A stretch of DNA of 8,953 nucleotides from CAYLNH01 sp964384625 (GCA_964384625.1 CAYLNH010000291.1:1-8953); one strand, 5' to 3'; positions 1-6,086 are shown, counted from the stretch's first letter. Notes: generated by a model from the sequence alone, not told the origin. Program-made: numbers and translations.

Positions 1-8
1 CCCCTCAC

Positions 9-58
9 CCCGCTTTTCGGGCGCTGGGAAGCCGGCTTCCCAGCGCCCGAAAAGCGGG
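9..58. repeat. Perfect 50-bp palindrome
   Basis: The two 25-base arms are exact reverse complements with no spacer; the centre is GCCGGC at 31-36. Just outside, CCCC (1-4) can pair with GGGG (64-67) across a short internal loop, so the whole left edge folds into one long stem. There is no T-run on either side, so it is not a standard intrinsic terminator. It could be a dispersed palindromic element, a terminator-like hairpin for a gene left of the window, or a fold-back artefact at a contig edge. The structure itself is certain; its function is unknown. Confidence 0.85.
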
Positions 59-504
59 ATCGTGGGGCCATCTCTCTCCCTGATGAACTTATTCACCGGG
101 CCGACGAGCGACCCGGGGTCCAGCGAGTCGCGAACCGGCAACAGACATCGCATACGCCCACAAGTCCGCCGGTGGCTGGACTGGCGAACGTTCCGGCGCT
201 ATGGTGCGGCTCTTGCCACAACGCCAAGGGAGGACCTACAGGACTGACATGCGCCCGTAAGCCATCGTCTGCTGCTCTCCGCATTGTGGCGAGATCCCGT
301 CCCGCCCTCTTGAGAATGCAAAGAAGGGCAGTACGCGAGGGCATACCGTCGCAATGCCCTGCCCCCGACCGTATTGCATCGGGCCCGGCGATAGAGAGCC
401 GGGGACTTCATCGAACTCGTGATCTACTGCTTTATCCCAAATCGTGTCGCTTCGCTCTCCAGCTGCGGCGTTGAGCATTTCGAAATCGGGACTACTGTTC
501 CGCC
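59..504. other. Gene-free stretch upstream of tsaB
   Basis: I see no credible protein here. The open frames are short, overlap on both strands, and have arginine/serine/cysteine-rich compositions typical of out-of-frame high-GC translation. I looked by eye for tRNA T-arms, the tmRNA ends, the SRP RNA core (GGAAGGAAGCAGCC type) and the RNase P conserved blocks, and found none on either strand. What it does hold is a small hairpin (CCGGG 96-100 with CCCGG 112-116) and the denser hairpin chain described at 304-403. Confidence 0.5.
304..403. other. Chain of four hairpins, possible structured RNA
   Basis: Four stems follow one another within 100 bases: GCCCT (304-308) with AGGGC (325-329); AGGGCAT (338-344) with ATGCCCT (354-360); CCCGA (364-368) with TCGGG (379-383); and CCCGGC (384-389) with GCCGGG (398-403), the last two directly abutting. 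Loops are 8-16 nt. The strand is undetermined. It could be the 5' leader of tsaB, an unannotated non-coding RNA, or chance pairing in GC-rich DNA. I recognise no known RNA family. Confidence 0.3.
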
Positions 505-1149
505 ATGATTGCTGCACTCGACACCTCCGGGCCGGCCGCGGCCTTTGCTGTCGGCGACGACGACGGCAACGTCCTCCTGAACTGCGGCGACCTGCCGGTC
601 GGCCGCGCGTCCGCGTCGTTGCTGGATCGATTGCTCCAGGCGTTGACGGAGGCCGGCCTGCGCCTGAACGACATCCGCCGCTGGCATGTAGGCCTGGGGC
701 CGGGGAGTTTTACCGGCATCCGCATGGGAGCGGCTCTGGTCCAGGGCATCTGCACCGGCAGCGGCGCAACCGGCGCCGGCTTGCCGTCCAGCCTCGGGTT
801 GGTCCGTCAGGGCGCTGGTCAAGCCGGCACCGCCGCATCCCTGCACGACGGCCGTCGGCGCGAATTGATCGTCTGCGAATACAAACGTACGGGCAACGAC
901 TGGGAGCCAAACGCCGATCCCCGCATCATCGGCATTGACGCCGTCGACCAACTTGACGCCGACGTGTTGGTCATGGCGGCCGGCGATCGGGCGCGGCCGC
1001 AATTGCCGCCCGACCTGGACCGCCTCCACACGGTCCCCGGAATCGACGCCGCAGCGCTGTTGGCTGCCGCTCCTGCGGCGGACCCCGACATGCGCCCAGT
1101 TTATGTCCGGCCGCCGGTCTTCGTGCCGCCGACGCCGTCAAGGTCCTGA
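505..1149 (+). CDS. tsaB: TsaB, tRNA threonylcarbamoyladenosine biosynthesis protein
   Basis: This is a 214-residue protein of the ASKHA (actin/Hsp70-like) fold. TsaB is the non-catalytic scaffold that pairs with TsaD, and with TsaE, to transfer the threonylcarbamoyl group to A37 of ANN-decoding tRNAs in the cytosol. The N-terminal strand AALDTS (residues 3-8) and the phosphate-loop motif GPGSFTGIRMG (65-75) are diagnostic. A later stretch DGRRRELIVCEY corresponds to the family's DARR-x-E-x-Y region, and PVYVR near the C-terminus matches the usual P-x-Y-L-R ending. Length is close to the usual 220-240. The ATG at 505 places the first beta-strand at the normal position, but no Shine-Dalgarno sequence precedes it. 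A weak TTGAGC (471-476) and TACTGT (493-498) pair would start transcription at about the ATG itself. tsaC, tsaD, tsaE and rimI are not in the window. The downstream neighbour is a small basic protein, also probably translation-related. Confidence 0.93.
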   Translation: MIAALDTSGPAAAFAVGDDDGNVLLNCGDLPVGRASASLLDRLLQALTEAGLRLNDIRRWHVGLGPGSFTGIRMGAALVQGICTGSGATGAGLPSSLGLVRQGAGQAGTAASLHDGRRRELIVCEYKRTGNDWEPNADPRIIGIDAVDQLDADVLVMAAGDRARPQLPPDLDRLHTVPGIDAAALLAAAPAADPDMRPVYVRPPVFVPPTPSRS

Positions 1150-1193
1150 GCCCCCGGAGTTCGCTGCCGGCCGTGCTTCCTTTTCACTTGCTC

Positions 1194-1221
1194 TTGACAG
1201 GTTCGGAAACCTCGATATAGT
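1194..1221 (+). promoter_or_regulatory. Sigma70-like promoter of the small basic protein gene
   Basis: A perfect -35 hexamer TTGACA (1194-1199) is followed after 16 bp by TATAGT (1216-1221), which matches the -10 consensus in five of six positions. Transcription would start near 1228, giving a 5' leader of about 44 nt. Together with the terminator at 1454-1485 this makes the small gene its own transcription unit, independent of tsaB. Confidence 0.7.
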
Positions 1222-1271
1222 CTCCTTCCCATTTTGCCGATTCCCGTTTTTGTCAATTGGAGGATATACCC

Positions 1272-1430
1272 ATGTCAATGCATAAGAGTCTGAAAGGCAG
1301 CACCAAGATTCGGGTGCGCCGCAATGTATTGAAGCGGTACGAGCGGATCGATCAGCTCACCGCCGAAAAGAAGTGGAAGCCCGAAGACAAGAAGATTTTC
1401 GGTCTGCCGAAGACAAGGATCGAAGAGTAA
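1272..1430 (+). CDS. Small basic protein (PVC-type, 52 aa)
   Basis: This is a 52-residue protein beginning MSMHKSLKG, with VRRNVLKRYERID in the middle and IFGLPKTRI near the end. It carries 16 Lys/Arg against 7 Asp/Glu, so it is strongly basic. The pattern (M-S-x-H-K-S-L-K, R-R-N-V-L-x-R-x-E-R-I, F-G-L-P-K-x-R) agrees with what I recall of a family of small basic proteins from Verrucomicrobia, Planctomycetes and Chlamydiae (TIGR04137, from memory), whose charge suggests RNA or ribosome binding. The start is well supported: GGAGG (1259-1263) lies 8 nt before the ATG at 1272, while the second ATG at 1278 would be too far away. A strong promoter lies upstream and an intrinsic terminator 23 nt downstream, which suggests high constitutive expression. 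There is no signal peptide or membrane segment. The gene call is firm; the molecular role is inferred only from charge and family. Confidence 0.87.
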   Translation: MSMHKSLKGSTKIRVRRNVLKRYERIDQLTAEKKWKPEDKKIFGLPKTRIEE

Positions 1431-1453
1431 CACCACTTCGCCTGACAGCTTCC

Positions 1454-1485
1454 GGCCCTGGTCCCCCGCGACCAGGGCCTTTTTT
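1454..1485 (+). terminator. Rho-independent terminator after the small basic protein gene
   Basis: GGCCCTGGTC (1454-1463) pairs perfectly with GACCAGGGCC (1470-1479) across the 6-nt loop CCCCGC and is followed at once by six T (1480-1485). It is the only textbook intrinsic terminator in the window. It ends the plus-strand unit; the other strand has no matching T-run, so it should not stop the convergent sulfatase transcript. Confidence 0.93.
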
Positions 1486-1517
1486 GTGGCCGCGCCACGC
1501 ATCCGGGTACTATGTGG

Positions 1518-1653
1518 GGGTGCAAGGGACGCACCCGCTCCCTGCCGGGCCCCGCCTCGCGGGGTGAAGTTCAAGCTCGACCCGCCCTGCGGGAAGGCAG
1601 CGCCCCGTTCCCTGGTGCGCAGCGCCCGCCTCTCCCCGCGCGCAGCGCAGGGG
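1518..1653. repeat. Cluster of GC-rich hairpins in the convergent spacer
   Basis: Four compact inverted repeats lie in 136 bases between the terminator and the end of sulfatase 1: GGGTGC (1518-1523) with GCACCC (1531-1536); CCCCGC (1550-1555) with GCGGGG (1559-1564), loop CTC; CCCGC (1581-1585) with GCGGG (1589-1593), loop CCT; and CCCCGCGC (1634-1641) with GCGC (1645-1648) plus GGGG (1650-1653), one bulged A. The last begins three bases beyond the sulfatase 1 stop codon and could act as a weak terminator or 3'-end stabiliser, although no T-run follows on the minus strand. The similar short loops and arms suggest remnants of a dispersed repeat family. Confidence 0.5.
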
Positions 1654-1655
1654 CT

Positions 1656-3086
1656 TCACTGCCAGAAGCGCGTTTCCTCCGTCTCGACTTCCCATTGCAG
1701 GAGGCGGGCGCGGAGGTCGTGGACAACATCGGCATGTTGCGGGGCCGCTGCCAGGTTGTCGAGTTCGCCGGGGTCGTTCTCGAGGTCGTAGAGTTCATCG
1801 ACGTCGCCGGGGGTAACGCAGTACTTCCAGCGTCTGGTGCGAATGCCTTTGACGCGGCCGCGGCTGATGATGCGGCACAGGTGATGGCCGGTGTCGGCGG
1901 CGAGTTCTTCGTGTTCCGCCGCAGATAGATCGCCCGGCCGCAGCGGCCGGCCGGGGTCGCCGTGTTCGAGATGCACGCAGTCGCGATGTGCATCCGTTTC
2001 GCCAAGGAGGACCTTCGCAAAGCTGCGCCCCTGAACGCCGTCAGGGATGGGGATGTCCGCCAGCTGGGCCAATGTCGGAAGGATGTCGATGTTTTCGACC
2101 ATTGCCTCCGTGTTGTGCGCCAGGACCTCCTTGCCCCAGACGATCAGCGGCACGTGCACGAGCACGTCATAGACGTTGACGCCTTTGCGGATCATCTTGT
2201 GATCGCCCATGTAATCGCCGTGATCGGAGGTGTAGACGACGATGGTGTTGTCGTCGAAGCTTTTGTCTTTCAACAACGCGATCAGTCGACCGACGTGTTC
2301 GTCGATGCAGGATACCATACCCCAGTAGATCTGCCGGAGGCGCATGATGTCGTCGCCGGGGTATTCCTTGTCGTAGCGGTTCCACTGGGTGATCAGTTGC
2401 TGGCGATAGGGTTTGTTGCCGGTCTCGCCTTCGCACCAGACCGGACGGGGGATGCCGACGTCGCCATACATACTCGCCCAGGGCTCGGCCACCATGTAGG
2501 GCGGGTGCGGATCCGGGATCGACAGCCACAAGAGGAAGGGGATGTCGTCGGCCGCGTTCTCGACGTAGCGGCAGCCTTCGCGACAGATCTGGGCCGTGGG
2601 ATTCTCTTCCGCATCGACCGGGTCGGCGGCCATCGGTACCTGCATCTTGCCTTGCCGTACATCGAGGTTGCGTTGACCGGCGTCATTGACGGACGGGTTG
2701 AAGCCGGCGTGGCCGCCGGTGATGCGATGGTCAAAGATCTCCTCTTCTCGCGGCCCGGGGAAACAATGGTCCTTGCCGATCAACGCCGTGGTGTAGCCGT
2801 GTTCCCTGAAGACGGAGACAAAGTCAGTCTCGCGCTCGGACATCAGCCGGTGGTTGTTGTAGCTGAGGTTGGTGTGGTTGTATCGGCCGGTCCACAGCGA
2901 GACGCGCGACGGCACGCAGATCGGGCAGGTGACAAACGCGTTGGAGAAGCACGTGCCTTCCGCCGCCAGGCGATCCAGGTTCGGCGTTTGGATCAAGGCG
3001 TTGCCGGAAGACCCCAGCGTATCATAGCGCTGCTGGTCGGTGTAGATGATAATGATGTTGGGTTTCGTCATGGGTTTCGTCCGCAT
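1656..3086 (-). CDS. Sulfatase 1 (formylglycine-dependent, cytosolic type)
   Basis: This is a 476-residue type I sulfatase of the alkaline phosphatase superfamily, which hydrolyses sulfate esters, probably on a glycan. Visible active-site elements, in order: the metal-binding D17-Q18 after the first beta-strand (NIIIIYTDQQ); the formylglycine signature C57-V-P-S-R61 followed by TGR; G104-K105-x-H107; the PDPHPPY histidine at about 193; WGMVSCID-EHVGR near 254-266; and D287-H288-G289 supplying further metal ligands. The serviced residue is Cys, so it needs a formylglycine-generating enzyme or an anaerobic radical-SAM sulfatase maturase, neither of which is in the window. Length is normal for the family. 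There is no signal peptide, so a cytosolic location is predicted. Two starts compete: ATG at 3086, with AAAGGA about 13 nt upstream, and ATG at 3071 (MTKPNIIII), which has no clear Shine-Dalgarno but gives the usual compact N-terminus. It is the last gene of the minus-strand block. The substrate cannot be named from sequence. Confidence 0.95.
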   Translation of the reverse strand: MRTKPMTKPNIIIIYTDQQRYDTLGSSGNALIQTPNLDRLAAEGTCFSNAFVTCPICVPSRVSLWTGRYNHTNLSYNNHRLMSERETDFVSVFREHGYTTALIGKDHCFPGPREEEIFDHRITGGHAGFNPSVNDAGQRNLDVRQGKMQVPMAADPVDAEENPTAQICREGCRYVENAADDIPFLLWLSIPDPHPPYMVAEPWASMYGDVGIPRPVWCEGETGNKPYRQQLITQWNRYDKEYPGDDIMRLRQIYWGMVSCIDEHVGRLIALLKDKSFDDNTIVVYTSDHGDYMGDHKMIRKGVNVYDVLVHVPLIVWGKEVLAHNTEAMVENIDILPTLAQLADIPIPDGVQGRSFAKVLLGETDAHRDCVHLEHGDPGRPLRPGDLSAAEHEELAADTGHHLCRIISRGRVKGIRTRRWKYCVTPGDVDELYDLENDPGELDNLAAAPQHADVVHDLRARLLQWEVETEETRFWQ

Positions 3087-3133
3087 CAGATCAGCGGGTT
3101 CCTTTCAGGAGGTGTCGGGTAGCAGAAGAAGGT

Positions 3134-3270
3134 AACCGCAGATGAACGGATGGACACAGGTAGTTGGAGAACAAGGCGCTCCTAATCGAGTTTTGTTTGG
3201 GCGTCGAGCAAACTGCAAATTGCTCACTCCGATCCTCCATTAGTGTTTATCTGTGTTCATCTGTGTGGTT
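3134..3270. repeat. Imperfect inverted repeat pair around the sulfatase spacer
   Basis: The left copy (3134-3160) reads AACCGCAGATGAAC followed by GGATGGACACAGG. The right copy (3241-3270), on the opposite strand, reads AACCACACAGATGAAC followed by ACAGATAAACACTA. They share AACC and CAGATGAAC and face each other across about 80 bp, which holds an internal hairpin GAGCAA (3206-3211) with TTGCTC (3220-3225). Sequences of the ACAGATGAACACAGAT kind recur between genes in many environmental bacterial genomes, in my recollection. The pair fills most of the 190-bp gap between sulfatases 2 and 1 and could form a long hairpin in a read-through transcript. No clear promoter is visible in the gap. Confidence 0.55.
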
Positions 3271-3276
3271 CTACTC

Positions 3277-4770
3277 CTAAGCGCCGCAGATGCGGCGGGT
3301 GTCGAAGCGATCGGTCATGGCCAGACGTTCGACGAGCCGGGTCAGGAGCTCTGTCTTCTTGGTTTGAGTGTCGGGATCGTCCCAGAGATTCACAATTTCC
3401 GCAGGATCGTCTTTCAGATTAAACAACAAACCGTCTTCATAGCCGGCGTACATCACCAGCTTCCAATCACCGTCGACGAGGCCGCGGAGTCGACACAATG
3501 GAGCTCCCTCGTGGAAGTCCTCGTCGTACTCCATAACGGCCGGATACGGCGTTGTCGGGCCGCCGTCGAAGTACTGCCGCAGGGAATGCCCCGGCAATCC
3601 AGGCCGGCCGCCGTCGCCCATGCCGCGGGTGTCGAAATACTTCTCGTTGATGTCCGCGTAGTCGACGATGGTCGCCACGAGATCCAGCGAACTGACGGGC
3701 TCGTCGACGGCGTGCGACTGCTGTTGGCCGCCGGGCACGCGCCAGATGAACGGCACGCGCCAGAGCTCTTCCCACGGCCACGGCGCCTTTCTCATCAAGT
3801 GGTGCGAGCCCAGGTACTCTCCATGGTCGGCGAGGAAGGCGACAACGGTGTTGTCGTACAGACCGTTCTCTTTCAACGCCTCCATGACGCGGCCGACGTT
3901 GTCATCGATGTGCGTGATCATGCCGTAGGTCTGGGCCATTGCTTCACGCAGTTCCTCCTCACTCTGCACATTCTGCTGGGGCGATGCCGCGCGAACGGCC
4001 CTGAGGAAGTCGCAGGCGTCTTCGTGATTCTCCCAGGTCTCGGTCAACGGCAGGTCGTCCGGGTTGTACATCTCGCTGTACGGCCTGCAGGCGGCGAACG
4101 GATGATGCGGATCCGGGAACGAGCAGAACAGATAGAAATCTTCGTCGCCGATGTTGTTGAGGAAGTCGATCGTGCGATCGGCAATCCAGTTGTTGTAGTG
4201 CGCTTCCGGCGGGATCGGCATGCGATACATCTGCGGACCCGCTTCGTGATAGGCATTCTGTTTCTGCAGTTGACCGAACGCGTCGGGATAGTTCTCATCC
4301 AGCCACTGGCGGTAATGCCCGAACGCGTAACTGACATGGCCGCCGACGTAGTCGACGGTCTGGAAACCGTAGTACGGTTGCGGCAAATCCGTGATCTCGC
4401 CTTCGTTCCACAGATGCCGGTACTCCCAGGAGAACGAGCCGTCCTCGCGCTTGAAGCCGCCGAACGGCTGCAGGTGGAGTTTGCCGACGGCATGGGTGCG
4501 ATAGCCATTGTCCGCCAAGGCCTGGGTGACGGTCGGAACGTCTTCCGCCAGGCAGTTGCCGTTCGTCAGCAGGCCGTGTTGTCGCGGGGTTGTACCCGTG
4601 ACCATAGTGGCGCGCGACGGCATGCAGACGGAATTGTTGGTGCAGGCCCGACGGAAGGTGATGCCGTCTTGGGCGATGGCATCGATGTTCGGGGTCTTGA
4701 CGATGGGATGACCGTTGCAGCCCAGACAGTAGGACTGCATCTGGTCGGTGCAGAAGATGAGGAAGTTCAC
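3277..4770 (-). CDS. Sulfatase 2 (formylglycine-dependent, cytosolic type)
   Basis: This is a 497-residue type I sulfatase, only distantly similar to its neighbour. Landmarks: MNFLIFCTDQM with metal-binding D9-Q10; formylglycine motif C49-M-P-S-R53 followed by TG; VGKLH with K97 and H99; FPDPHHPF with H222; YGMITHIDDNVGR at 282-294; and ADHGEYLGSHHLMRK with D315-H316. All expected catalytic and metal-binding positions are present, so it should be active once Cys49 is converted to formylglycine. The start codon is GTG at 4770, supported by GGAG (4781-4784) 10 nt upstream and by the family-typical N-terminus. There is no signal peptide. It lies downstream of the Asp-box propeller gene across a 266-bp repeat-rich spacer and upstream of sulfatase 1. 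Two divergent sulfatases in tandem suggest a substrate with sulfates at different positions, which is inference. A long open frame on the opposite strand is a codon-bias shadow. Confidence 0.95.
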   Translation of the reverse strand: MNFLIFCTDQMQSYCLGCNGHPIVKTPNIDAIAQDGITFRRACTNNSVCMPSRATMVTGTTPRQHGLLTNGNCLAEDVPTVTQALADNGYRTHAVGKLHLQPFGGFKREDGSFSWEYRHLWNEGEITDLPQPYYGFQTVDYVGGHVSYAFGHYRQWLDENYPDAFGQLQKQNAYHEAGPQMYRMPIPPEAHYNNWIADRTIDFLNNIGDEDFYLFCSFPDPHHPFAACRPYSEMYNPDDLPLTETWENHEDACDFLRAVRAASPQQNVQSEEELREAMAQTYGMITHIDDNVGRVMEALKENGLYDNTVVAFLADHGEYLGSHHLMRKAPWPWEELWRVPFIWRVPGGQQQSHAVDEPVSSLDLVATIVDYADINEKYFDTRGMGDGGRPGLPGHSLRQYFDGGPTTPYPAVMEYDEDFHEGAPLCRLRGLVDGDWKLVMYAGYEDGLLFNLKDDPAEIVNLWDDPDTQTKKTELLTRLVERLAMTDRFDTRRICGA

Positions 4771-4790
4771 TCCGCTATCGCTCCGTTCCA

Positions 4791-4811
4791 GTAATTAGTG
4801 ATCAGTGATCA
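4791..4811. repeat. Heptanucleotide tandem repeat (three units)
   Basis: Three consecutive 7-mers: GTAATTA (4791-4797), GTGATCA (4798-4804) and GTGATCA (4805-4811). The last two are identical and each contains the palindrome TGATCA. The block sits about 20 bp upstream of the sulfatase 2 GTG start, just outside its Shine-Dalgarno, so it could be an expanding microsatellite or a binding site. With only three units, chance is not excluded. Confidence 0.45.
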
Positions 4812-4859
4812 GCGCCCCAACGAGTTCCTCACTCCGTGAGCGACTGAACACGTGCAAAC

Positions 4860-4903
4860 TCCTGCTGTACCACAAGCATCCCTGCTCATGATACATGTTC
4901 GGA
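4860..4903. repeat. Dispersed palindromic repeat, copy A (degenerate)
   Basis: It begins TCCTGCTGTACCACAAGCAT and ends ACATGTTCGGA. It is a direct repeat of copy B (4975-5017), 115 bp away, with several substitutions and a one-base length difference. Its inverted-repeat core (TACCACAAGCA at 4868-4878 against TGCTCATGATA at 4883-4893) has two mismatches in the stem, so this copy looks decayed relative to B. Confidence 0.7.
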
Positions 4904-4974
4904 AAGCTGTTCAGTAAAAAGGGCTCAGAGATCTTCCTGTTGATGTGCGCGTCGCTCATAGAAGGTGGTCGATA

Positions 4975-5017
4975 TCCTGCTGTATCACAAGCATCTCTGC
5001 TTGTGATATACTTCGGA
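4975..5017. repeat. Dispersed palindromic repeat, copy B (perfect stem)
   Basis: It contains TATCACAAGCA (4983-4993), the loop TCTC (4994-4997) and TGCTTGTGATA (4998-5008), an exact 11-bp inverted repeat. On the minus strand the hairpin lies about 28 nt past the propeller-gene stop, with no T-run after it. It therefore resembles an intercistronic REP-like element or an operator rather than an intrinsic terminator. The shared flanks with copy A (TCCTGCTGTA before, TTCGGA after) show that a unit of about 43 bp was duplicated, not just the stem. Confidence 0.8.
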
Positions 5018-5036
5018 CGGCGGCGGGGTTCAGCGT

Positions 5037-6068
5037 TCACTCGAGAAAAAAGTCCTTCGGATCGAGCGCGTAGCCGCGGATCTGGCCTTTGGGGGCGTCG
5101 TCCTTGATGTAGTTGACAATGTAAATTCCGCCGTCGTCGAATTGCACCCAACCTGAGTAGCCGAGATCGGGTTGCTGATTCCGGTCATAGTCAATCGGCA
5201 TGATCCGGGCCCAGGCGTCCTTCCGCGTCTCAGCGAGGGCGGACGGCACATCGGTCGTGGCGGCGAAGAAGTTCTGGGCGCCCCAGCCTTTGCCGCCCTG
5301 GATGAATCGGTAGGTGATCAGGATGCGGCCGTCCTGCAGGTGGCCTGCCACCGGACGGTGGCAACCCGGCAGCGGGAACTTGATCGGTGCGGACCAGGTC
5401 TCGCCGTTATCGTGGGAGATGGTCTTGAAGCAGTCCAGCCCCAGTCCGGAGTTCTCGCGGTGAAAAGCCACCAGGTCCGCGCCGCCGACGGGCAGAATCG
5501 ACACTTCGCACAACTTCAGGCCCTGCTGTTGACCGACGACCACCGGGTCACTCCAGGATGTTCCCTGATCGTCCGAGTACCACAACCGCTGGATCAAGTC
5601 CTCGGTGGCGGCGTCCTTGTAGTGCGCCGCGACAATCCAGCGGCCGCAATCCAGCTCCAGCAGCTTGTCCGGCACGATGCCGCCGGCCGGCGTCTCGACT
5701 GGAGTATCCCAGGTGGCACCGTCATCGTCACTGAAGTACAGGTAGTTCCTGCACTCCTCCGGCTTGCTGCTGCGCTCTTCGGCAAACAGCTTATCGACCA
5801 GTATGGCCAGCCGTCCGTCACGCAGCAACGTGATCCGCGCGCAATTGTAGAACGGCAGGTCCTTGGTGCCTTCGGTTACCGGCTTCTTCTCCGACCAGGT
5901 GCGGCCGCGATCCGTTGATTCGACCGTCACAATGCGTGTGTACGATCGGTCCAGATGGTGCGTGCATTCGGAGAAAACACAGACCATTTTGCCGGACGGC
6001 AAAAGCGCCACATCCGGCCAGGCCTGGTAGATGGAATCGTCGCGGGAAACGGTGAACGTCTGGATCAT
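5037..6068 (-). CDS. Asp-box beta-propeller, sialidase-superfamily protein
   Basis: This 343-residue protein contains four Asp-box (S-x-D-x-G-x-T-W) motifs: STDRGRTW (51-58), SDDDGATW (113-120), SDDQGTSW (165-172) and SHDNGETW (218-225). These mark a six-bladed propeller of the sialidase/BNR type, used by exo-sialidases and by several other glycan-active enzymes. CEVSILPVGGADLVAFHREN (187-206) aligns in position with the GH33 glutamate and second arginine. The usual N-terminal F/Y-R-I-P arginine motif is replaced by IYQAWPD (13-19), so classical sialidase activity is uncertain. There is no signal peptide, and the length fits a single domain. The ATG at 6068 is backed by GGAG (6077-6080) 8 nt upstream, located inside the 18-nt gap after the regulator stop; the two genes are very probably co-transcribed. 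Placement ahead of two sulfatases suggests cytosolic processing of a sulfated glycan fragment. Fold confidence is high; reaction confidence is low. Confidence 0.88.
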   Translation of the reverse strand: MIQTFTVSRDDSIYQAWPDVALLPSGKMVCVFSECTHHLDRSYTRIVTVESTDRGRTWSEKKPVTEGTKDLPFYNCARITLLRDGRLAILVDKLFAEERSSKPEECRNYLYFSDDDGATWDTPVETPAGGIVPDKLLELDCGRWIVAAHYKDAATEDLIQRLWYSDDQGTSWSDPVVVGQQQGLKLCEVSILPVGGADLVAFHRENSGLGLDCFKTISHDNGETWSAPIKFPLPGCHRPVAGHLQDGRILITYRFIQGGKGWGAQNFFAATTDVPSALAETRKDAWARIMPIDYDRNQQPDLGYSGWVQFDDGGIYIVNYIKDDAPKGQIRGYALDPKDFFLE

Positions 6069-6086
6069 GGCAGGAACTCCGGTGGC

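Noticed and set aside
172..474. Plus-strand open frame of 100 codons upstream of tsaB
   Set aside because: No ribosome site, competing frames on both strands, Cys/Arg/Ser-rich shadow composition, and it overlaps the hairpin chain.
465..504. TTCGAAATC near 475 as a tRNA T-arm
   Set aside because: No acceptor, anticodon or D stems can be built around it and no CCA end follows.
424..1029. Minus-strand open frame of 201 codons antisense to tsaB
   Set aside because: tsaB is supported by GPGSFTGIRMG and other family motifs; the antisense product is low-complexity Ala/Gln/Arg.
1962..3122. Plus-strand open frame of 386 codons antisense to sulfatase 1
   Set aside because: Same reason: it overlaps a clear sulfatase gene, has no ribosome site I could see, and its composition is typical of a shadow frame.
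3206..3225. GAGCAA/TTGCTC hairpin as a terminator for sulfatase 2
   Set aside because: Only a 6-bp moderate-GC stem with an 8-nt loop and no T-run on either strand; it does not meet intrinsic terminator criteria.
3253..4794. Plus-strand open frame of 513 codons antisense to sulfatase 2
   Set aside because: It mirrors sulfatase 2 almost exactly. Sulfatase 2 has all catalytic motifs, whereas the antisense product is a Val/Arg/Asp-rich string with no domain; it is a codon-bias shadow in GC-rich DNA.
4860..5017. The two palindromic repeats as the start of a CRISPR array
   Set aside because: Only two diverged copies, 115 bp apart, with no regular spacer length and no cas genes nearby.
4795..5151. 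Minus-strand open frame (118 codons) across the propeller-sulfatase 2 spacer, including a possible 54-codon ORF from an internal ATG
   Set aside because: It is largely translation of the two palindromic repeat copies and overlaps the 3' end of the propeller gene; no Shine-Dalgarno and no recognisable domain.
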